Counted from the first letter of the stretch, positions 24,960-34,072 are shown. The stretch: DNA of 64,000 bases from Fibrobacter sp. UWB11 (GCF_900143015.1 NZ_FSRT01000001.1:806001-870000), one strand, 5' to 3'. The notes: generated by a model not told the origin, from the sequence alone. A program made the numbers and translations.

Positions 24960-25003
24960 AATATAGAACGAGGTTTAGTAATTGTCCAATACTAAATTTA
25001 TAT
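24960..25003 (-). promoter_or_regulatory. Sulfur-regulon promoter box 4
   Basis: ATATA-N5-AGTAT dyad-like arm, TTGGAC, 18 nt ending CGTTC, TATATTTGC. Confidence 0.85.
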
Positions 25004-25126
25004 GGCGTTTTATAGTCAAATCCTATAATAAATATAGGGTTAAGCCTAGTCAAATTAAGGGTTTATGGTTTGGTATTTAGTAAAGAACTAATTTTGCTTC
25101 TTATAGGAAATTTTTATAAAAATGCA

Positions 25127-25157
25127 CTAAAAAAGCCCGTCTAGAACAAACGGGCTC
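25127..25157 (-). terminator. Terminator of the sulfite reductase gene
   Basis: GCCCGT / ACGGGC stem followed by T6 on the minus strand. Confidence 0.88.
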
Positions 25158-25180
25158 CTTGTGTGTTTAAGGTTTTACGC

Positions 25181-26047
25181 TTAAGGAGCGCTGTTGTAGG
25201 CGTCCTTGATTTTTTGAGCAAAGACATCATGACCAATGCGGTCGATGGTGAATTTGAATCGTTCGCCCGGATTTGCGTTTTCGGCAAAGAACGAAATGGC
25301 TGCATCACAAATTTCAAGCAGCTTTTGCTTGTCTTCTACGAACGGAATGATTGTTTCACCCTTGTTGATGGAATTGCCAAAAAGACCGCCGAAAGAAACA
25401 ATGTAGCCGTGTGTTGCTTCCCAGGCATCTGTGGGGCAGGACTTGTAGCAACGTCCGCAGAAGTTGCACTGGGATTCATCAAAGATGACTTTTTTGTTTT
25501 CGATGCGGATGGCGTTTCTGCGGCAAGCTTTGGCGCAAACGCCACAGCCGATGCAGGCGCTTTCGAGCCATTTTACCTTGATGGCGCCCTTGATGCCCAC
25601 GTCATTTTCTTCGGCCTTGAGACAGTTGTTCTGACAACCGGTCACGCCAAATTTGAACTTATGCGGAAGTTCTCGAGCGAAGTAGCGATCGTCCAGTTCT
25701 TTTGCGATGGCGTAAGTGTCGATACAGCCGCTAGGGCAAACCGCTTCGCCCTGGCATGCGGTAATCGTTCTCACGCGAGGGCCACAAACACCAGGTTCTA
25801 CGCCGCCTTCGGCAAGGGCTGCCTTTACGTCGTCAACATTTTCGAGTTTAATGAACGGAATTTCGACACTCTGTCTCGAGGTCAAATGTGCGTAGCCTTC
25901 GCCATATTTTTCGGCGACTTCGGCTATTTTTGCAAGTTGTGTTGCGGTCAGGTTGCCGCCAACGACTCGTACGCGCAGCGAGAAGTTGTTCTTCTGCTTT
26001 TGGCGCATCCAGCCGCCTTTTTTAAGTGTTGCGTAATCTGCTGCCAT
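25181..26047 (-). CDS. Small siroheme sulfite reductase with ferredoxin domain (AsrC/Fsr-like)
   Basis: A 288-residue nitrite/sulfite reductase-type protein. Siroheme-[4Fe-4S] ligands are CQGEAVC (Cx5C) and CQNNC (Cx3C). A two-cluster ferredoxin insert carries CIGCGVCAKAC and CNFCGRCYKSC. This compact layout resembles the anaerobic sulfite reductase subunit AsrC and the core of Fsr rather than the large CysI. It should reduce sulfite to sulfide by six electrons, taken from ferredoxin. It is a monocistron with box 5 and is flanked by metY and the sulfate transporter. The electron donor protein is not encoded next to it. Confidence 0.85.
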   Translation of the reverse strand: MAADYATLKKGGWMRQKQKNNFSLRVRVVGGNLTATQLAKIAEVAEKYGEGYAHLTSRQSVEIPFIKLENVDDVKAALAEGGVEPGVCGPRVRTITACQGEAVCPSGCIDTYAIAKELDDRYFARELPHKFKFGVTGCQNNCLKAEENDVGIKGAIKVKWLESACIGCGVCAKACRRNAIRIENKKVIFDESQCNFCGRCYKSCPTDAWEATHGYIVSFGGLFGNSINKGETIIPFVEDKQKLLEICDAAISFFAENANPGERFKFTIDRIGHDVFAQKIKDAYNSAP

Positions 26048-26076
26048 GTTTTAGACTCTCCATAGGTTTAAGGGCA

Positions 26077-26121
26077 AATATAGAACGCGCTTTTACATTC
26101 GTCCAATACTTAATTTTTATC
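26077..26121 (-). promoter_or_regulatory. Sulfur-regulon promoter box 5
   Basis: TAAGTATTGGAC, 18 nt ending CGTTC, TATATTTGCC; GGAGAG ribosome site follows. Confidence 0.85.
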
Positions 26122-26152
26122 GTGGTTGATAGTAAAACTTTATACGAAATTG

Positions 26153-27211
26153 CTAAATCACGATAACAGGATCTCGGAACGACTTGTTCTCAAGTAAATA
26201 GGCGTTGTCGCCTGCGGTTACGAAAATGCGGTAGACGAATACATCGACTTTTTCACCGACAGAAACGCTTGGCTCGTCAAAGCTGCGTCTTGCCGTAAGT
26301 GTTTCTCCGTTTACCAAAACGGTCAATTCGATGCCGCTTCCGCGGAAAGCTACGTCGGTTACGACACCTTCTTGAGCGGATTTTCCGTATTTTTGCGTTT
26401 CGTCTTTTTTGGTGACCTTGACAAATTCGGGACGCACGATGGCTTGTTCTGCGCCATCAATTGCTTCAAAGCTATTGAACTTGCTGTAATCCTTGAAAAT
26501 GGAAGGCTGGCCGAAGAAGGAAGCTACAAAAGAAGTTTTGGGCGTGCTATACACATCAAGCGGTTTGCCGATTTGATCGATGCGGCCCTTGTTCATGATG
26601 ATGATTTCGTCGGCGACTTCGATGGCTTCGTCTTGGTCGTGGGTGACGAAAATGCTTGTGACGCCGAGCTTTGCAATCATTTCTTTGAGCCAGTGACGGA
26701 GTTCTTGACGCACCTTTGCGTCAATGGCGGCAAATGGTTCATCGAGCAAAAGCAACTGCGGATTAGGTGCAAGCGCACGTGCAAAGGCCACTCGCTGCCT
26801 CTGGCCACCCGAAAGCTGGCTCGGGTAGCGTTTTTCGAGACCTTCTAGCCCAATCAACTTGACGAGTTCCGCGACGCGTTCCTTGATTTCGTTTTCGGGT
26901 TTCTTCAGAACGCGGAGTCCGAAAGCGATATTCTCGAAAACAGTCATGTAGCGGAACAGAGCGTAACTCTGGAACACAAATCCGATGCCGCGCTTGCTGG
27001 CGGGCACATTGTTGATGATTTTTCCGTCAATGATGATGTCGCCGTTGTCGGGTGTTTCGAGCCCTGCAATCATGCGGAGAATCGTTGTCTTTCCCGAACC
27101 GCTCGGGCCCAGAAGGCCAATGAGCTTACCCTTTTCGATACCGAAGGAAACATCGTCGGAGGCCTTGAAATTTCCAAAATGTTTGTTGATGTGTTTTAGT
27201 TCTACGTACAT
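26153..27211 (-). CDS. cysA: Sulfate/thiosulfate ABC transporter ATPase
   Basis: The 352-residue ATPase energises sulfate uptake. It shows Walker A GPSGSGKTT, Q-loop VFQSYALF, signature LSGGQRQR, Walker B LLLLDEPFAAIDA and the H-loop VTHDQDEA. The C-terminal ~110 residues form the TOBE-like regulatory domain typical of CysA. It is the third gene of cysT-cysW-cysA, 8 nt after cysW, under box 6. Two substrate-binding proteins are encoded elsewhere in the window. Confidence 0.94.
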   Translation of the reverse strand: MYVELKHINKHFGNFKASDDVSFGIEKGKLIGLLGPSGSGKTTILRMIAGLETPDNGDIIIDGKIINNVPASKRGIGFVFQSYALFRYMTVFENIAFGLRVLKKPENEIKERVAELVKLIGLEGLEKRYPSQLSGGQRQRVAFARALAPNPQLLLLDEPFAAIDAKVRQELRHWLKEMIAKLGVTSIFVTHDQDEAIEVADEIIIMNKGRIDQIGKPLDVYSTPKTSFVASFFGQPSIFKDYSKFNSFEAIDGAEQAIVRPEFVKVTKKDETQKYGKSAQEGVVTDVAFRGSGIELTVLVNGETLTARRSFDEPSVSVGEKVDVFVYRIFVTAGDNAYLLENKSFRDPVIVI

Positions 27212-27219
27212 AAAATCTC

Positions 27220-28053
27220 CTACGGCTCAACTTTGTGTTTCTTCTTTCCGTTGTATTCGATTAAACTTCTTGCAATCAAGATGATGATGGCGAGCATCAC
27301 GAGGATCGACGCTACGGCAAATGCGGGCACATACTGGAATTCGTTAAATAGAATTTCTACATGCAACGGAAGCGTGTTCGTCTTTCCGCGCAAATGACCC
27401 GAAATCACCGAAACTGCGCCGAATTCACCCATCGCACGGGCTGCGCAAAGCACCACGCCGTACAAAAAAGCCCATTTGATATGCGGAAATGTGATTTTGC
27501 TGAATATCGTCCAGCCTTTTGCGCCCATCAGCGCTGCCGCTTCTTCTTCGTCGTTACCGCGTGCTTCCAAGACGGGAATCAGTTCGCGCGAAATGAACGG
27601 GAAAGTCACGAAAATTGTAGCAAGAACAATGCCAGGAACTGCAAATACGATTTTGATGTCCCAATCTTGCAATAGCGGGTATAACGGGCTTTGGCGTCCG
27701 AATGTGAGTAAGAAAATGAGGCCTGCGATAATCGGTGAAACGGTCACCGGCAAGTCAATCAGCGTCGTGAGAATCTTTTTCCCTTTGAATTGGAATTTGG
27801 TAAGGGACCAAGCGGCACTCAATCCGAAAACGGTATTGATGAGCACGGCAAGTAGCGTTGCTTCTAGCGTGAGCCAAATGGCCTTGACGGTGTAATTGTC
27901 GGTCACAGCTTTTTCGTACACGGCAAAACCTTGCTTGAATGCTTCTGTAATCACCGTAATCAGCGGGAGCAAAAGCATTAGCACCACGAAAATGATGCTG
28001 ATACTGATTAAAGTCCACTTGACGACTTTTGAGGAAGTTGTCTCTTTGTTCAT
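27220..28053 (-). CDS. cysW: Sulfate ABC transporter permease
   Basis: A 277-residue membrane permease with six predicted helices. The cytoplasmic EAA loop reads EEEAAALMGAKGWTIFSKITFPHI, which contacts CysA. The start at 28053 overlaps the cysT stop by one nucleotide (TAATG) with GGAGGAAAT upstream. The longer open frame seen upstream is only cysT read out of frame. Confidence 0.93.
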   Translation of the reverse strand: MNKETTSSKVVKWTLISISIIFVVLMLLLPLITVITEAFKQGFAVYEKAVTDNYTVKAIWLTLEATLLAVLINTVFGLSAAWSLTKFQFKGKKILTTLIDLPVTVSPIIAGLIFLLTFGRQSPLYPLLQDWDIKIVFAVPGIVLATIFVTFPFISRELIPVLEARGNDEEEAAALMGAKGWTIFSKITFPHIKWAFLYGVVLCAARAMGEFGAVSVISGHLRGKTNTLPLHVEILFNEFQYVPAFAVASILVMLAIIILIARSLIEYNGKKKHKVEP

Positions 28054-28886
28054 TAATTTCCTCCCTTCAAAATTTTGGTGTTTCTCGTCTGGATTAAGTT
28101 CACGAGGAAGAGTGTCACGAATGAGGCGATGAGCATTACGAGCGCAATTGTTGTGGCGCTTGCGTAATCGTATTCCTGCAATTCCGACATGATGATGAGC
28201 GGGGCGATTTCTGTTTCGAACGGCTTGTTGCCGGCAATGAACACGACGCTGCCATATTCGCCTAGGCAACGCCCGAATGCGAGCCCGAATCCTGTCAACG
28301 CGGCCGGAATGATTTCGGGGAAAATAATCTTCCAGAAAATGCGGCTGCGTGAAGCACCCAAGACGCCTGCGGCTTCTTCGTAAGCGGGGTCCAGTTTTTC
28401 AAGCACCGGTTGTACTGCGCGGACGACAAACGGGATGCCGATAAACACAAGCGCAACGGTAATGCCGATTTGCGTAAAGGCTATCTTCACGCCGAACTTG
28501 GCGAAAAAGCCGCCGATTAGTCCCGTGTCTGCGGTAAGTGCGGTCAATGCGATGCCTGCCACAGCCGTTGGCAAAGCGAACGGGAGTTCGATCATTCCGT
28601 CAACCAAGCGCTTTAGCGGGAATGTGTACTTCACGAGAACCCACGCAAGGATGATGCCCATTACGGCGTTAATAAGCGAGGCGACGAACGCCGTCACGAA
28701 ACTCACTCTAAAACTCGACAAGACTCTGTCGCGTGTAATCGTTTCGATGATTTCACTGAAACTCATTTGCGCCGAAAACACCACGAGCGACGCAAGCGGA
28801 ATTAGCACCACGACACTTAAGATGGTGAGCGTGATGCCGGTAGTAAGGCCGAAGCCAGGAATGACACTTCTATTTGTTCTCTTCAT
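28053..28886 (-). CDS. cysT: Sulfate ABC transporter permease
   Basis: A 277-residue permease, partner of CysW. It has six helices and the EAA loop YEEAAGVLGASRSRIFWKIIFPEI. The ATG at 28886 is preferred over an in-frame TTG at 28898 because the TTG falls in the -10 region. The ATG lies only about five nucleotides after the predicted transcript start from box 6 and lacks a Shine-Dalgarno, so initiation is near-leaderless. Confidence 0.92.
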   Translation of the reverse strand: MKRTNRSVIPGFGLTTGITLTILSVVVLIPLASLVVFSAQMSFSEIIETITRDRVLSSFRVSFVTAFVASLINAVMGIILAWVLVKYTFPLKRLVDGMIELPFALPTAVAGIALTALTADTGLIGGFFAKFGVKIAFTQIGITVALVFIGIPFVVRAVQPVLEKLDPAYEEAAGVLGASRSRIFWKIIFPEIIPAALTGFGLAFGRCLGEYGSVVFIAGNKPFETEIAPLIIMSELQEYDYASATTIALVMLIASFVTLFLVNLIQTRNTKILKGGN

Positions 28887-28897
28887 AAGTGAAGGCA

Positions 28898-28942
28898 AAT
28901 ATAGAACGCGTCATTCGTTATGTCCAATACTAAATAAGTATC
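28898..28942 (-). promoter_or_regulatory. Sulfur-regulon promoter box 6
   Basis: The best dyad of the set, ATACT-N5-AGTAT, followed by TTGGAC, 18 nt ending CGTTC, TATATTTGCC. Confidence 0.88.
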
Positions 28943-28980
28943 ACATTTTATAGGATTTTTGTATTAGAATAAAGTAATTG

Positions 28981-29499
28981 TTAATGATGGTGGTGGTGAT
29001 GGTGCATTTCTATTGTTGTTGCCGCCTTCGGAGAGTACCCGGCAATGCCTGGATCCACCATACCAAAGATCATCGCAATGTGCGAGAGAACGAGGAATGC
29101 GGCAAGCAAAAGAATGGCGCAATTCGAACGTTTATCTTCGCCTGCTTTACGGAGTAAAAGTTTCAAGTTCAACAAAGCAAGCAAAATCATCGGAATGCCT
29201 GCAAGGATGTAAGAGCCAATCGCCACAACATCAATCCATGTTCTGAATTCTCCTGTAGAAGCAAGCGGAATAACGACATTCGGAATGAAGTAGGCTATAA
29301 TCCCGACGAATGAAAACCCTGCAAGGATTCCGGCGATGCGGTTGATTTTTGAAAGTGTCGGATGTGCATTTGGTGCTCGCAACAGGAATAAATCCGTAAT
29401 GGCAATCGTTTCGGCAAGAATGACAGGAATTGCCATAAAGATAATGAGGTTCCAAGGAGAGTTTTGCATTAGCAAATCCATGTAATGGGTAGAGTACAT
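28981..29499 (-). CDS. Small integral membrane protein with natural polyhistidine C-terminus
   Basis: A 172-residue protein with about four membrane helices and a C-terminal tail MHHHHHHH (seven His). I do not recognise a function. The histidine tail suggests metal binding. AAGGAT precedes the chosen ATG at 29499. It lies between the cysTWA promoter and the divergent rhodanese-TusA-DsrE gene and has no sulfur box of its own. Confidence 0.75.
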   Translation of the reverse strand: MYSTHYMDLLMQNSPWNLIIFMAIPVILAETIAITDLFLLRAPNAHPTLSKINRIAGILAGFSFVGIIAYFIPNVVIPLASTGEFRTWIDVVAIGSYILAGIPMILLALLNLKLLLRKAGEDKRSNCAILLLAAFLVLSHIAMIFGMVDPGIAGYSPKAATTIEMHHHHHHH

Positions 29500-29599
29500 A
29501 CAGTATCCTTTTATTGTTGTGTTTGACGGACTCTTCTTTTTGATAACGAATCTACAAAAATGATTCTGCAAAACAGTTATTGAAAATTCTGATAGCGAA

Positions 29600-29645
29600 C
29601 GATTAGAAAAATATATTGGACGCTCGTAAAAAGCAGTTTTATATT
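29600..29645 (+). promoter_or_regulatory. Candidate sulfur-regulon promoter box 9 (plus strand)
   Basis: TATTGGAC, 18-nt spacer, TATATTTGC, same geometry as boxes 1-8 but with a weaker upstream half-site and without CGTTC. Confidence 0.55.
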
Positions 29646-29687
29646 TGCGACAAATTATTTTTAGAACTTAAAAAGTAAGGTGTTTTA

Positions 29688-30692
29688 ATGTCCGAAGTCA
29701 AGAACTTTTCCGCAAAAGATTTCCATAAGATTGATGTAAATAATTCGACGTTTCTTGATGTTCGCGAACCCGGCGAAGTCATCGTTCATCCTGTGGACGG
29801 TGCGATTCAGATTCCTTTCTTTGAACTTTCGAAAAAGATTGATTACATCCCCAAGGACAAACCTGTTTATGTTTTTTGCTCTACGGGTGATCGCTCTGAA
29901 CAAGTCGCAGAAATTCTTGCGGATAGGGATTTTGATGTGTATAACATCGAGGGCGGTCTTGACGCGGCTCCGAAAGCGCTTTATGTCGATGCCAAGGGAT
30001 TGAAATGCCCTGGTCCAATCGTAAAGGTTGATGAAACCGTCAAAAAGGCTTTTGTTGGTGACGAAATCCAAGTCGAAGCGGATGAAAAAGCGTTTCTCTC
30101 GGATGTCGAGGTATGGTGCCAGCGTACCGGAAATCAATTGAAATCACTCACCGAAAATGACGGCGTCATTTACGCAACCATCGTGAAAAAAGAATCACCT
30201 GTACCCGAAAAAAAAGAATTTGAACACGGCAAAACTTTTGTCGTGTTCAGTGGCGATTTGGATAAGGCGATTGCTTCGTTCATCATGGCGAATGGTGCTG
30301 CCGCTATGGGGCGCCCGGTGACGATGTTCTTTACTTTTTGGGGCGTAAGCCTTTTGCGCAGACCCGAAAAAGTCCGTGTGAAAAAATCGCTCATCGGAAA
30401 AATGTTCAGCTTGATGCTGCCGCGAGGCTCTAAAAAGCTAGGCCTTTCTCGTATGAACTTTGGCGGTATTGGCGCCAAGATGATCCGTGCCGTCATGAAA
30501 AAGAATGGCGTGTCTTCGCTGGAAGAATTAATCCAAAGCGCACAACAAAAAGGTGTCAAGTTTGTCGCGTGCCAAATGTCGATGGAACTCATGGGAATCT
30601 CCCATGAGGAATTGATCGATGGGGTAGAACTGGGCGGCGTTGCAACGATGCTCGGCTCCACCGAAAAATCTGACTTGACGTATTTTATTTAA
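29688..30692 (+). CDS. Rhodanese - TusA - DsrE-like fusion
   Basis: A 334-residue three-part sulfur-relay protein. Residues about 5-92 are a rhodanese with the persulfide cysteine in FCSTGDRSEQ. Residues about 98-165 are TusA-like with GLKCPGPIVKV. Residues about 180-334 are a DsrE/DsrF-like domain (FVVFSGDLDKAIASFIMANGAAAMG). The same order forms the C-terminal half of some CoA-disulfide reductase-type proteins, but no flavin domain is present here. AAGGTG precedes the ATG. It probably moves sulfane sulfur between cysteines. Its 3' end overlaps the convergent bioB gene by four nucleotides. Confidence 0.88.
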   Translation: MSEVKNFSAKDFHKIDVNNSTFLDVREPGEVIVHPVDGAIQIPFFELSKKIDYIPKDKPVYVFCSTGDRSEQVAEILADRDFDVYNIEGGLDAAPKALYVDAKGLKCPGPIVKVDETVKKAFVGDEIQVEADEKAFLSDVEVWCQRTGNQLKSLTENDGVIYATIVKKESPVPEKKEFEHGKTFVVFSGDLDKAIASFIMANGAAAMGRPVTMFFTFWGVSLLRRPEKVRVKKSLIGKMFSLMLPRGSKKLGLSRMNFGGIGAKMIRAVMKKNGVSSLEELIQSAQQKGVKFVACQMSMELMGISHEELIDGVELGGVATMLGSTEKSDLTYFI

Positions 30693-31654
30693 GCGCTTTC
30701 CACTTGCCACGTAAAGCCCGCTTCTTCAATTGTGCGGAATGTGGCTTCGAGACTTTGGCCGCCCTCGGTCAAGTAACCGGATGCAAAAATGGAATCTGCA
30801 ATTTTAAACAAAGTCTTTTCGTGACCCTTGAAATAGACTTCTCGGCCGGCTGCGCAACGGATGTCCGATTTTGGTAGCATCAAACGCGCGAGGCAAAGAA
30901 CCTTGATGCAGTATTCCGGAGTCAGTGCCGAAATGTCGCGTTCGGCAAGTCGCGTTCCCTTGACTGGAAGTAAAAAATTTATGGGGACGGATTCGGGATT
31001 GATTTCTTTCAATTCAAAAAGCATGTCCACAACGTCTTCTTTTATTTCGCCCATACCGATAATGCCGCCAGAGCAGATTTCAAAGCCGATGCGCTTCAAC
31101 ATCTTTAAGTTGTCGATTCGTTCTTGGTATGTGTGCGTGGTGCAAATGCTTGGATAAAAACGACGGCTGCTATTCAAGTTGTGATTGATTCTGTTTAATC
31201 CCGCGTCTTTAAGAATTTGAGCTTGATGTTCGGTCAAGAATCCGATGGAACAGCAAATTTGCGTATCGTTCTTTTTCATTTTGCGGATGCGCTCGGCAAG
31301 GCTTTCGATATCGCTATCGACAAAGTGAATCCCGCTAAGCCCAATGCAATGTCTAGAAAGATGAAACTCATCGACGAGGTCGTTGTCACCGTAAAGTTTT
31401 TTATCTTCGACATAACGGTATTTTTCGATTGGCGCTTCGGAATCTCTTGATTGAGCGCAATAAGCGCAGTTTTGCGTGCAGTTGCCGCTACGGACATTTG
31501 TGAGCAACTGGATGTTTACCCGATTGCCTTTGTATTTTGTTCTTAACTTGTATGCGGCCTCGATGAGTTCGCTGAGTGCATCGTTTTGTAAATCTAGTAT
31601 GGCGAGGGCTTCACTTTTCGTTATTGAAATATTGTCGGCAAGTGGAAAAATCAT
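30689..31654 (-). CDS. bioB: Biotin synthase
   Basis: The 321-residue radical-SAM enzyme inserts sulfur into dethiobiotin. The radical-SAM cluster motif is CTQNCAYCAQS (Cx3Cx2C). Further BioB marks are HNLNSSRRFYPSI, the auxiliary-cluster cysteine in FEICSGGIIGMGE and the arginine in RCAAGREVYF. The start at 31654 is chosen from the conserved N-terminus. A strong promoter (31690-31718) lies upstream. A related radical-SAM family is possible but the auxiliary-cluster residues favour BioB. Confidence 0.88.
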   Translation of the reverse strand: MIFPLADNISITKSEALAILDLQNDALSELIEAAYKLRTKYKGNRVNIQLLTNVRSGNCTQNCAYCAQSRDSEAPIEKYRYVEDKKLYGDNDLVDEFHLSRHCIGLSGIHFVDSDIESLAERIRKMKKNDTQICCSIGFLTEHQAQILKDAGLNRINHNLNSSRRFYPSICTTHTYQERIDNLKMLKRIGFEICSGGIIGMGEIKEDVVDMLFELKEINPESVPINFLLPVKGTRLAERDISALTPEYCIKVLCLARLMLPKSDIRCAAGREVYFKGHEKTLFKIADSIFASGYLTEGGQSLEATFRTIEEAGFTWQVESA

Positions 31655-31689
31655 AACATACCTATAAAAATAGTAGGTTTTGAAACGCA

Positions 31690-31718
31690 AAGATAGTATG
31701 ATTATGTCAAATTGTCAA
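31690..31718 (-). promoter_or_regulatory. bioB promoter
   Basis: TTGACA (31713-31718), 17-nt spacer, TATCTTTG (-10 at 31690-31695); its -35 region overlaps the end of the sbp terminator. Confidence 0.75.
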
Positions 31719-31766
31719 AAAAACGGAAACGCCCCCAACCATTGCTTTCGCGAAAGTTGGGAACGC
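31717..31766 (-). terminator. Terminator of the porin-sbp operon
   Basis: CGTTCCCAAC / GTTGGGGGCG stem with wobble pairs, followed shortly by a T7 run on the minus strand. Confidence 0.75.
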
Positions 31767-31799
31767 TCGGTTTATACAAGAAGATTTGTTTAGACCGGA

Positions 31800-32819
31800 T
31801 TACTTCTTTTCATAAATCTGGTCGAAAATTCCGCCGTTAGAGAAGTGGGTGTTCTGAGCCTTATCCCAACCGCCAAAGCGATCGATGCTGAACAGGTTCA
31901 CGTTCGGGTCGAATTCCTTGTACTGGGCGAGGATTTCCTTGTTGGACGGACGATAGTGATTCTTGGCGGCAATGTGCTGGCCTTCGTCGGAGTAGAGGTA
32001 GCTCAGGTATTCGGTAGCAAGTTCGCGTGTGCCGCGCTTGTCAACTACCTTGTCCACGATAGCAACGGAAGGTTCTGCCAAAATGCTGATGCTCGGAATC
32101 ACGATTTCGTAGTCATTCGGATAGTCTTTAAGAGCAAGGAATGCTTCGTTTTCCCAAGAGAGCAACACATCGCCCTGGCCGTTTTCGATGAATGTTGTCG
32201 TTGAGCCACGTGCGCCCGAGGCGAGAACGAGAACGTTTGCGTAGAGTTTTTTCACGAAATCCTTAGCTTTTTCCTGATCACCGTTATACTGGTTTTCTGC
32301 CCATGCCCAAGCGGCGAGGTAGTTCCAGCGTGCGCCACCAGAAGTTTTCGGGTTCGGCGTAATGATGCCAATACCGGGCTTCACGAGGTCGCCCCAGTCC
32401 TTGAGATTTTTCGGGTTGCCCTTGCGAACCAAGAACACGATGGTGGAGGTGTAGGGAGAGCTGTTGAGCGGGAATTCCTTGACCCAACCCGGTTCAATGA
32501 GCCCAGCATCACGAACGGCGTTCACGTCGAATTCGAGAGCGAGCGTGACAACATCGGCTTCGAGACCGTTTGCAACTTCCAAGGCCTGCTTGCCAGAACC
32601 GCCATGGGACTGCGTGATTTCAACGTCCTTGCCGGTCTTTTCCTTCCAATGCTTGGCGAAAGCCACATTGTAGTTGGCGTAGAGTTCACGAGTCGGGTCG
32701 TACGACACGTTGGTGAGAGTCTGCTTGCCGTGTTCGTGTTTTTCTTCAGAAGAAGAGCAGGCTGTGAAGGCAAGGGAGAGAAGGGCGATGGATGCAATGG
32801 TAATTTTTTTGAAATTCAT
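31800..32819 (-). CDS. sbp: Sulfate/thiosulfate-binding lipoprotein
   Basis: A 339-residue ABC substrate-binding protein with lipobox AFTAC and the sulfate-binding signature [24 protein letters not shown]. It should be tethered in the periplasm and feed CysTWA. It shares an operon with an outer-membrane porin (33958-32939) under box 7, separated by a strong hairpin. A paralog is at 39564-40589 and a broken copy at 10712-11211. Confidence 0.94.
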   Translation of the reverse strand: MNFKKITIASIALLSLAFTACSSSEEKHEHGKQTLTNVSYDPTRELYANYNVAFAKHWKEKTGKDVEITQSHGGSGKQALEVANGLEADVVTLALEFDVNAVRDAGLIEPGWVKEFPLNSSPYTSTIVFLVRKGNPKNLKDWGDLVKPGIGIITPNPKTSGGARWNYLAAWAWAENQYNGDQEKAKDFVKKLYANVLVLASGARGSTTTFIENGQGDVLLSWENEAFLALKDYPNDYEIVIPSISILAEPSVAIVDKVVDKRGTRELATEYLSYLYSDEGQHIAAKNHYRPSNKEILAQYKEFDPNVNLFSIDRFGGWDKAQNTHFSNGGIFDQIYEKK

Positions 32820-32867
32820 GTTATAAACCTCTTTTTATTTTAAATGTTGTGATTTGTTTTTTTAGAG

Positions 32868-32921
32868 AAACGCCCTCAGCGAAATGGATCAAAGAAGCTG
32901 TTATGCTGCGCTGAGGGCGCT
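32868..32921 (-). other. Intercistronic hairpin between porin and sbp genes
   Basis: 11-bp perfect inverted repeat CGCCCTCAGCG / CGCTGAGGGCG with a 27-nt loop and no adjacent T run; a partial terminator or mRNA-stabilising structure. Confidence 0.6.
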
Positions 32922-32938
32922 CGGGGATGTGCTAAGTG

Positions 32939-33958
32939 TTATTTGAGAGATGCTGTGAATCTTGCTGCAAGAGCGACGTCGGATGCTTTCTTTTCACTAT
33001 AGACGTTCACCTGGATTTTAGAGAAATCATTGATTTTCTTGATGAAACTTATTGTCCATGCGATTCCGTCGGCACCAGCCTGCAATTCGTCTCGGTTAGA
33101 GAGATATTCCAATTCGGCATACAGATTGCTCAAGAATCCTGCGGTCGGAATTTCCAAACCGACGAAGAACGGAATGTATCGTGAATCTTGTGCGTATTCT
33201 GGCTTGATGGCATTTGCAACCTTAAGATTTTCGCTATCGCCGGTCGCGATTAAAGCGACTTCACCATAAAGGCCGAAGTTCTTTTGGAAGTAGTAACTTG
33301 CGCGACCTGCAACACGGTGTGTCACCTGAGCTGTATGCTGGATCGGGTCAAGTGCGTTCACGCGATATGCGGCGCTCACTTTGGCATCGCCAAATTTGAG
33401 TGTTTCTTCAAAACGGATATAACCCGTGTTGAATTTGGCGTCATAAGTACCGAGCAAGGCGTTGAATGTTGAAATCCCGTTTTCATAACCGAATGCGACT
33501 GCATCATGTTGGTAATCGCGGGAGAGGAATCCACGCTTGTTGAGGGCTACGTCGACATAAGTACCGAAGTTGCCGCCAACGCTCCAGTCAGTACGGAAAC
33601 GACCGAATTGAAGATTGAACTTGCCGTATTCGGTATCCCACTTGTAGTTGGCATAGTAGGTATCTGCGGAAATCTTGTCGTAGTTCTTTCCATCAATCGT
33701 GTTGCCGAAAGCCGGACTGAAAATGCGCAAGTTAATCACTGCGCTGAGACGGTCGGAGTCGTACTTTGCACCAATGTTTGCTCGCAAGAAAGAATTGTCG
33801 AGCGTGTTGTCTGCATCGTTGTCATAAAGTGATTTGATGGTTTGTGCCTGAACGTTTCCTGTCAGCTTAAATGTACTTTCCTTAGCAGCTTCTTCAGCAG
33901 AGCAAATGGATGATACCAGTGCTGTAGTAATCAAGATTTTGGATATTGTCTGGTTCAT
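32939..33958 (-). CDS. Outer-membrane beta-barrel porin, likely for sulfate
   Basis: A 339-residue protein with a signal peptide (cleavage near SICSAEE) and alternating amphipathic strands, consistent with a 14-18 strand barrel (for example KFNLQFGRFRTDWSVGG). I place the start at 33958 because AAGGAG lies just upstream; the longer frame reads through the promoter box and an Asn-rich triplet repeat. Its position in one operon with sbp, under box 7, points to passage of sulfate or another sulfur anion through the outer membrane. The family was not identified more precisely. Confidence 0.8.
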   Translation of the reverse strand: MNQTISKILITTALVSSICSAEEAAKESTFKLTGNVQAQTIKSLYDNDADNTLDNSFLRANIGAKYDSDRLSAVINLRIFSPAFGNTIDGKNYDKISADTYYANYKWDTEYGKFNLQFGRFRTDWSVGGNFGTYVDVALNKRGFLSRDYQHDAVAFGYENGISTFNALLGTYDAKFNTGYIRFEETLKFGDAKVSAAYRVNALDPIQHTAQVTHRVAGRASYYFQKNFGLYGEVALIATGDSENLKVANAIKPEYAQDSRYIPFFVGLEIPTAGFLSNLYAELEYLSNRDELQAGADGIAWTISFIKKINDFSKIQVNVYSEKKASDVALAARFTASLK

Positions 33959-33964
33959 TCGTGA

Positions 33965-34020
33965 CTCCTTGTTATTGTTTTTGTTGTTGTATGGTTCGTT
34001 GTTGTTGTTGTTGTTTTTGT
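33965..34020 (-). repeat. CAA-rich triplet tract in the porin mRNA leader
   Basis: AACAACAACAAC-type tract between box 7 and the ribosome site, likely an unstructured 5' leader. Confidence 0.6.
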
Positions 34021-34027
34021 GCGGCAA

Positions 34028-34072
34028 AATATAGAACGCGTTTTTCTGTTTGTCCAATACTAAATTTTTATG
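34028..34072 (-). promoter_or_regulatory. Sulfur-regulon promoter box 7
   Basis: TTAGTATTGGAC, 18 nt ending CGTTC, TATATTTTGC ahead of porin and sbp. Confidence 0.87.

Noticed and set aside
33959-34057. Asn-rich N-terminal extension of the porin
   Set aside because: The frame reads through sulfur box 7 and a CAA triplet tract; the ATG at 33958 has a ribosome site and a proper signal peptide.
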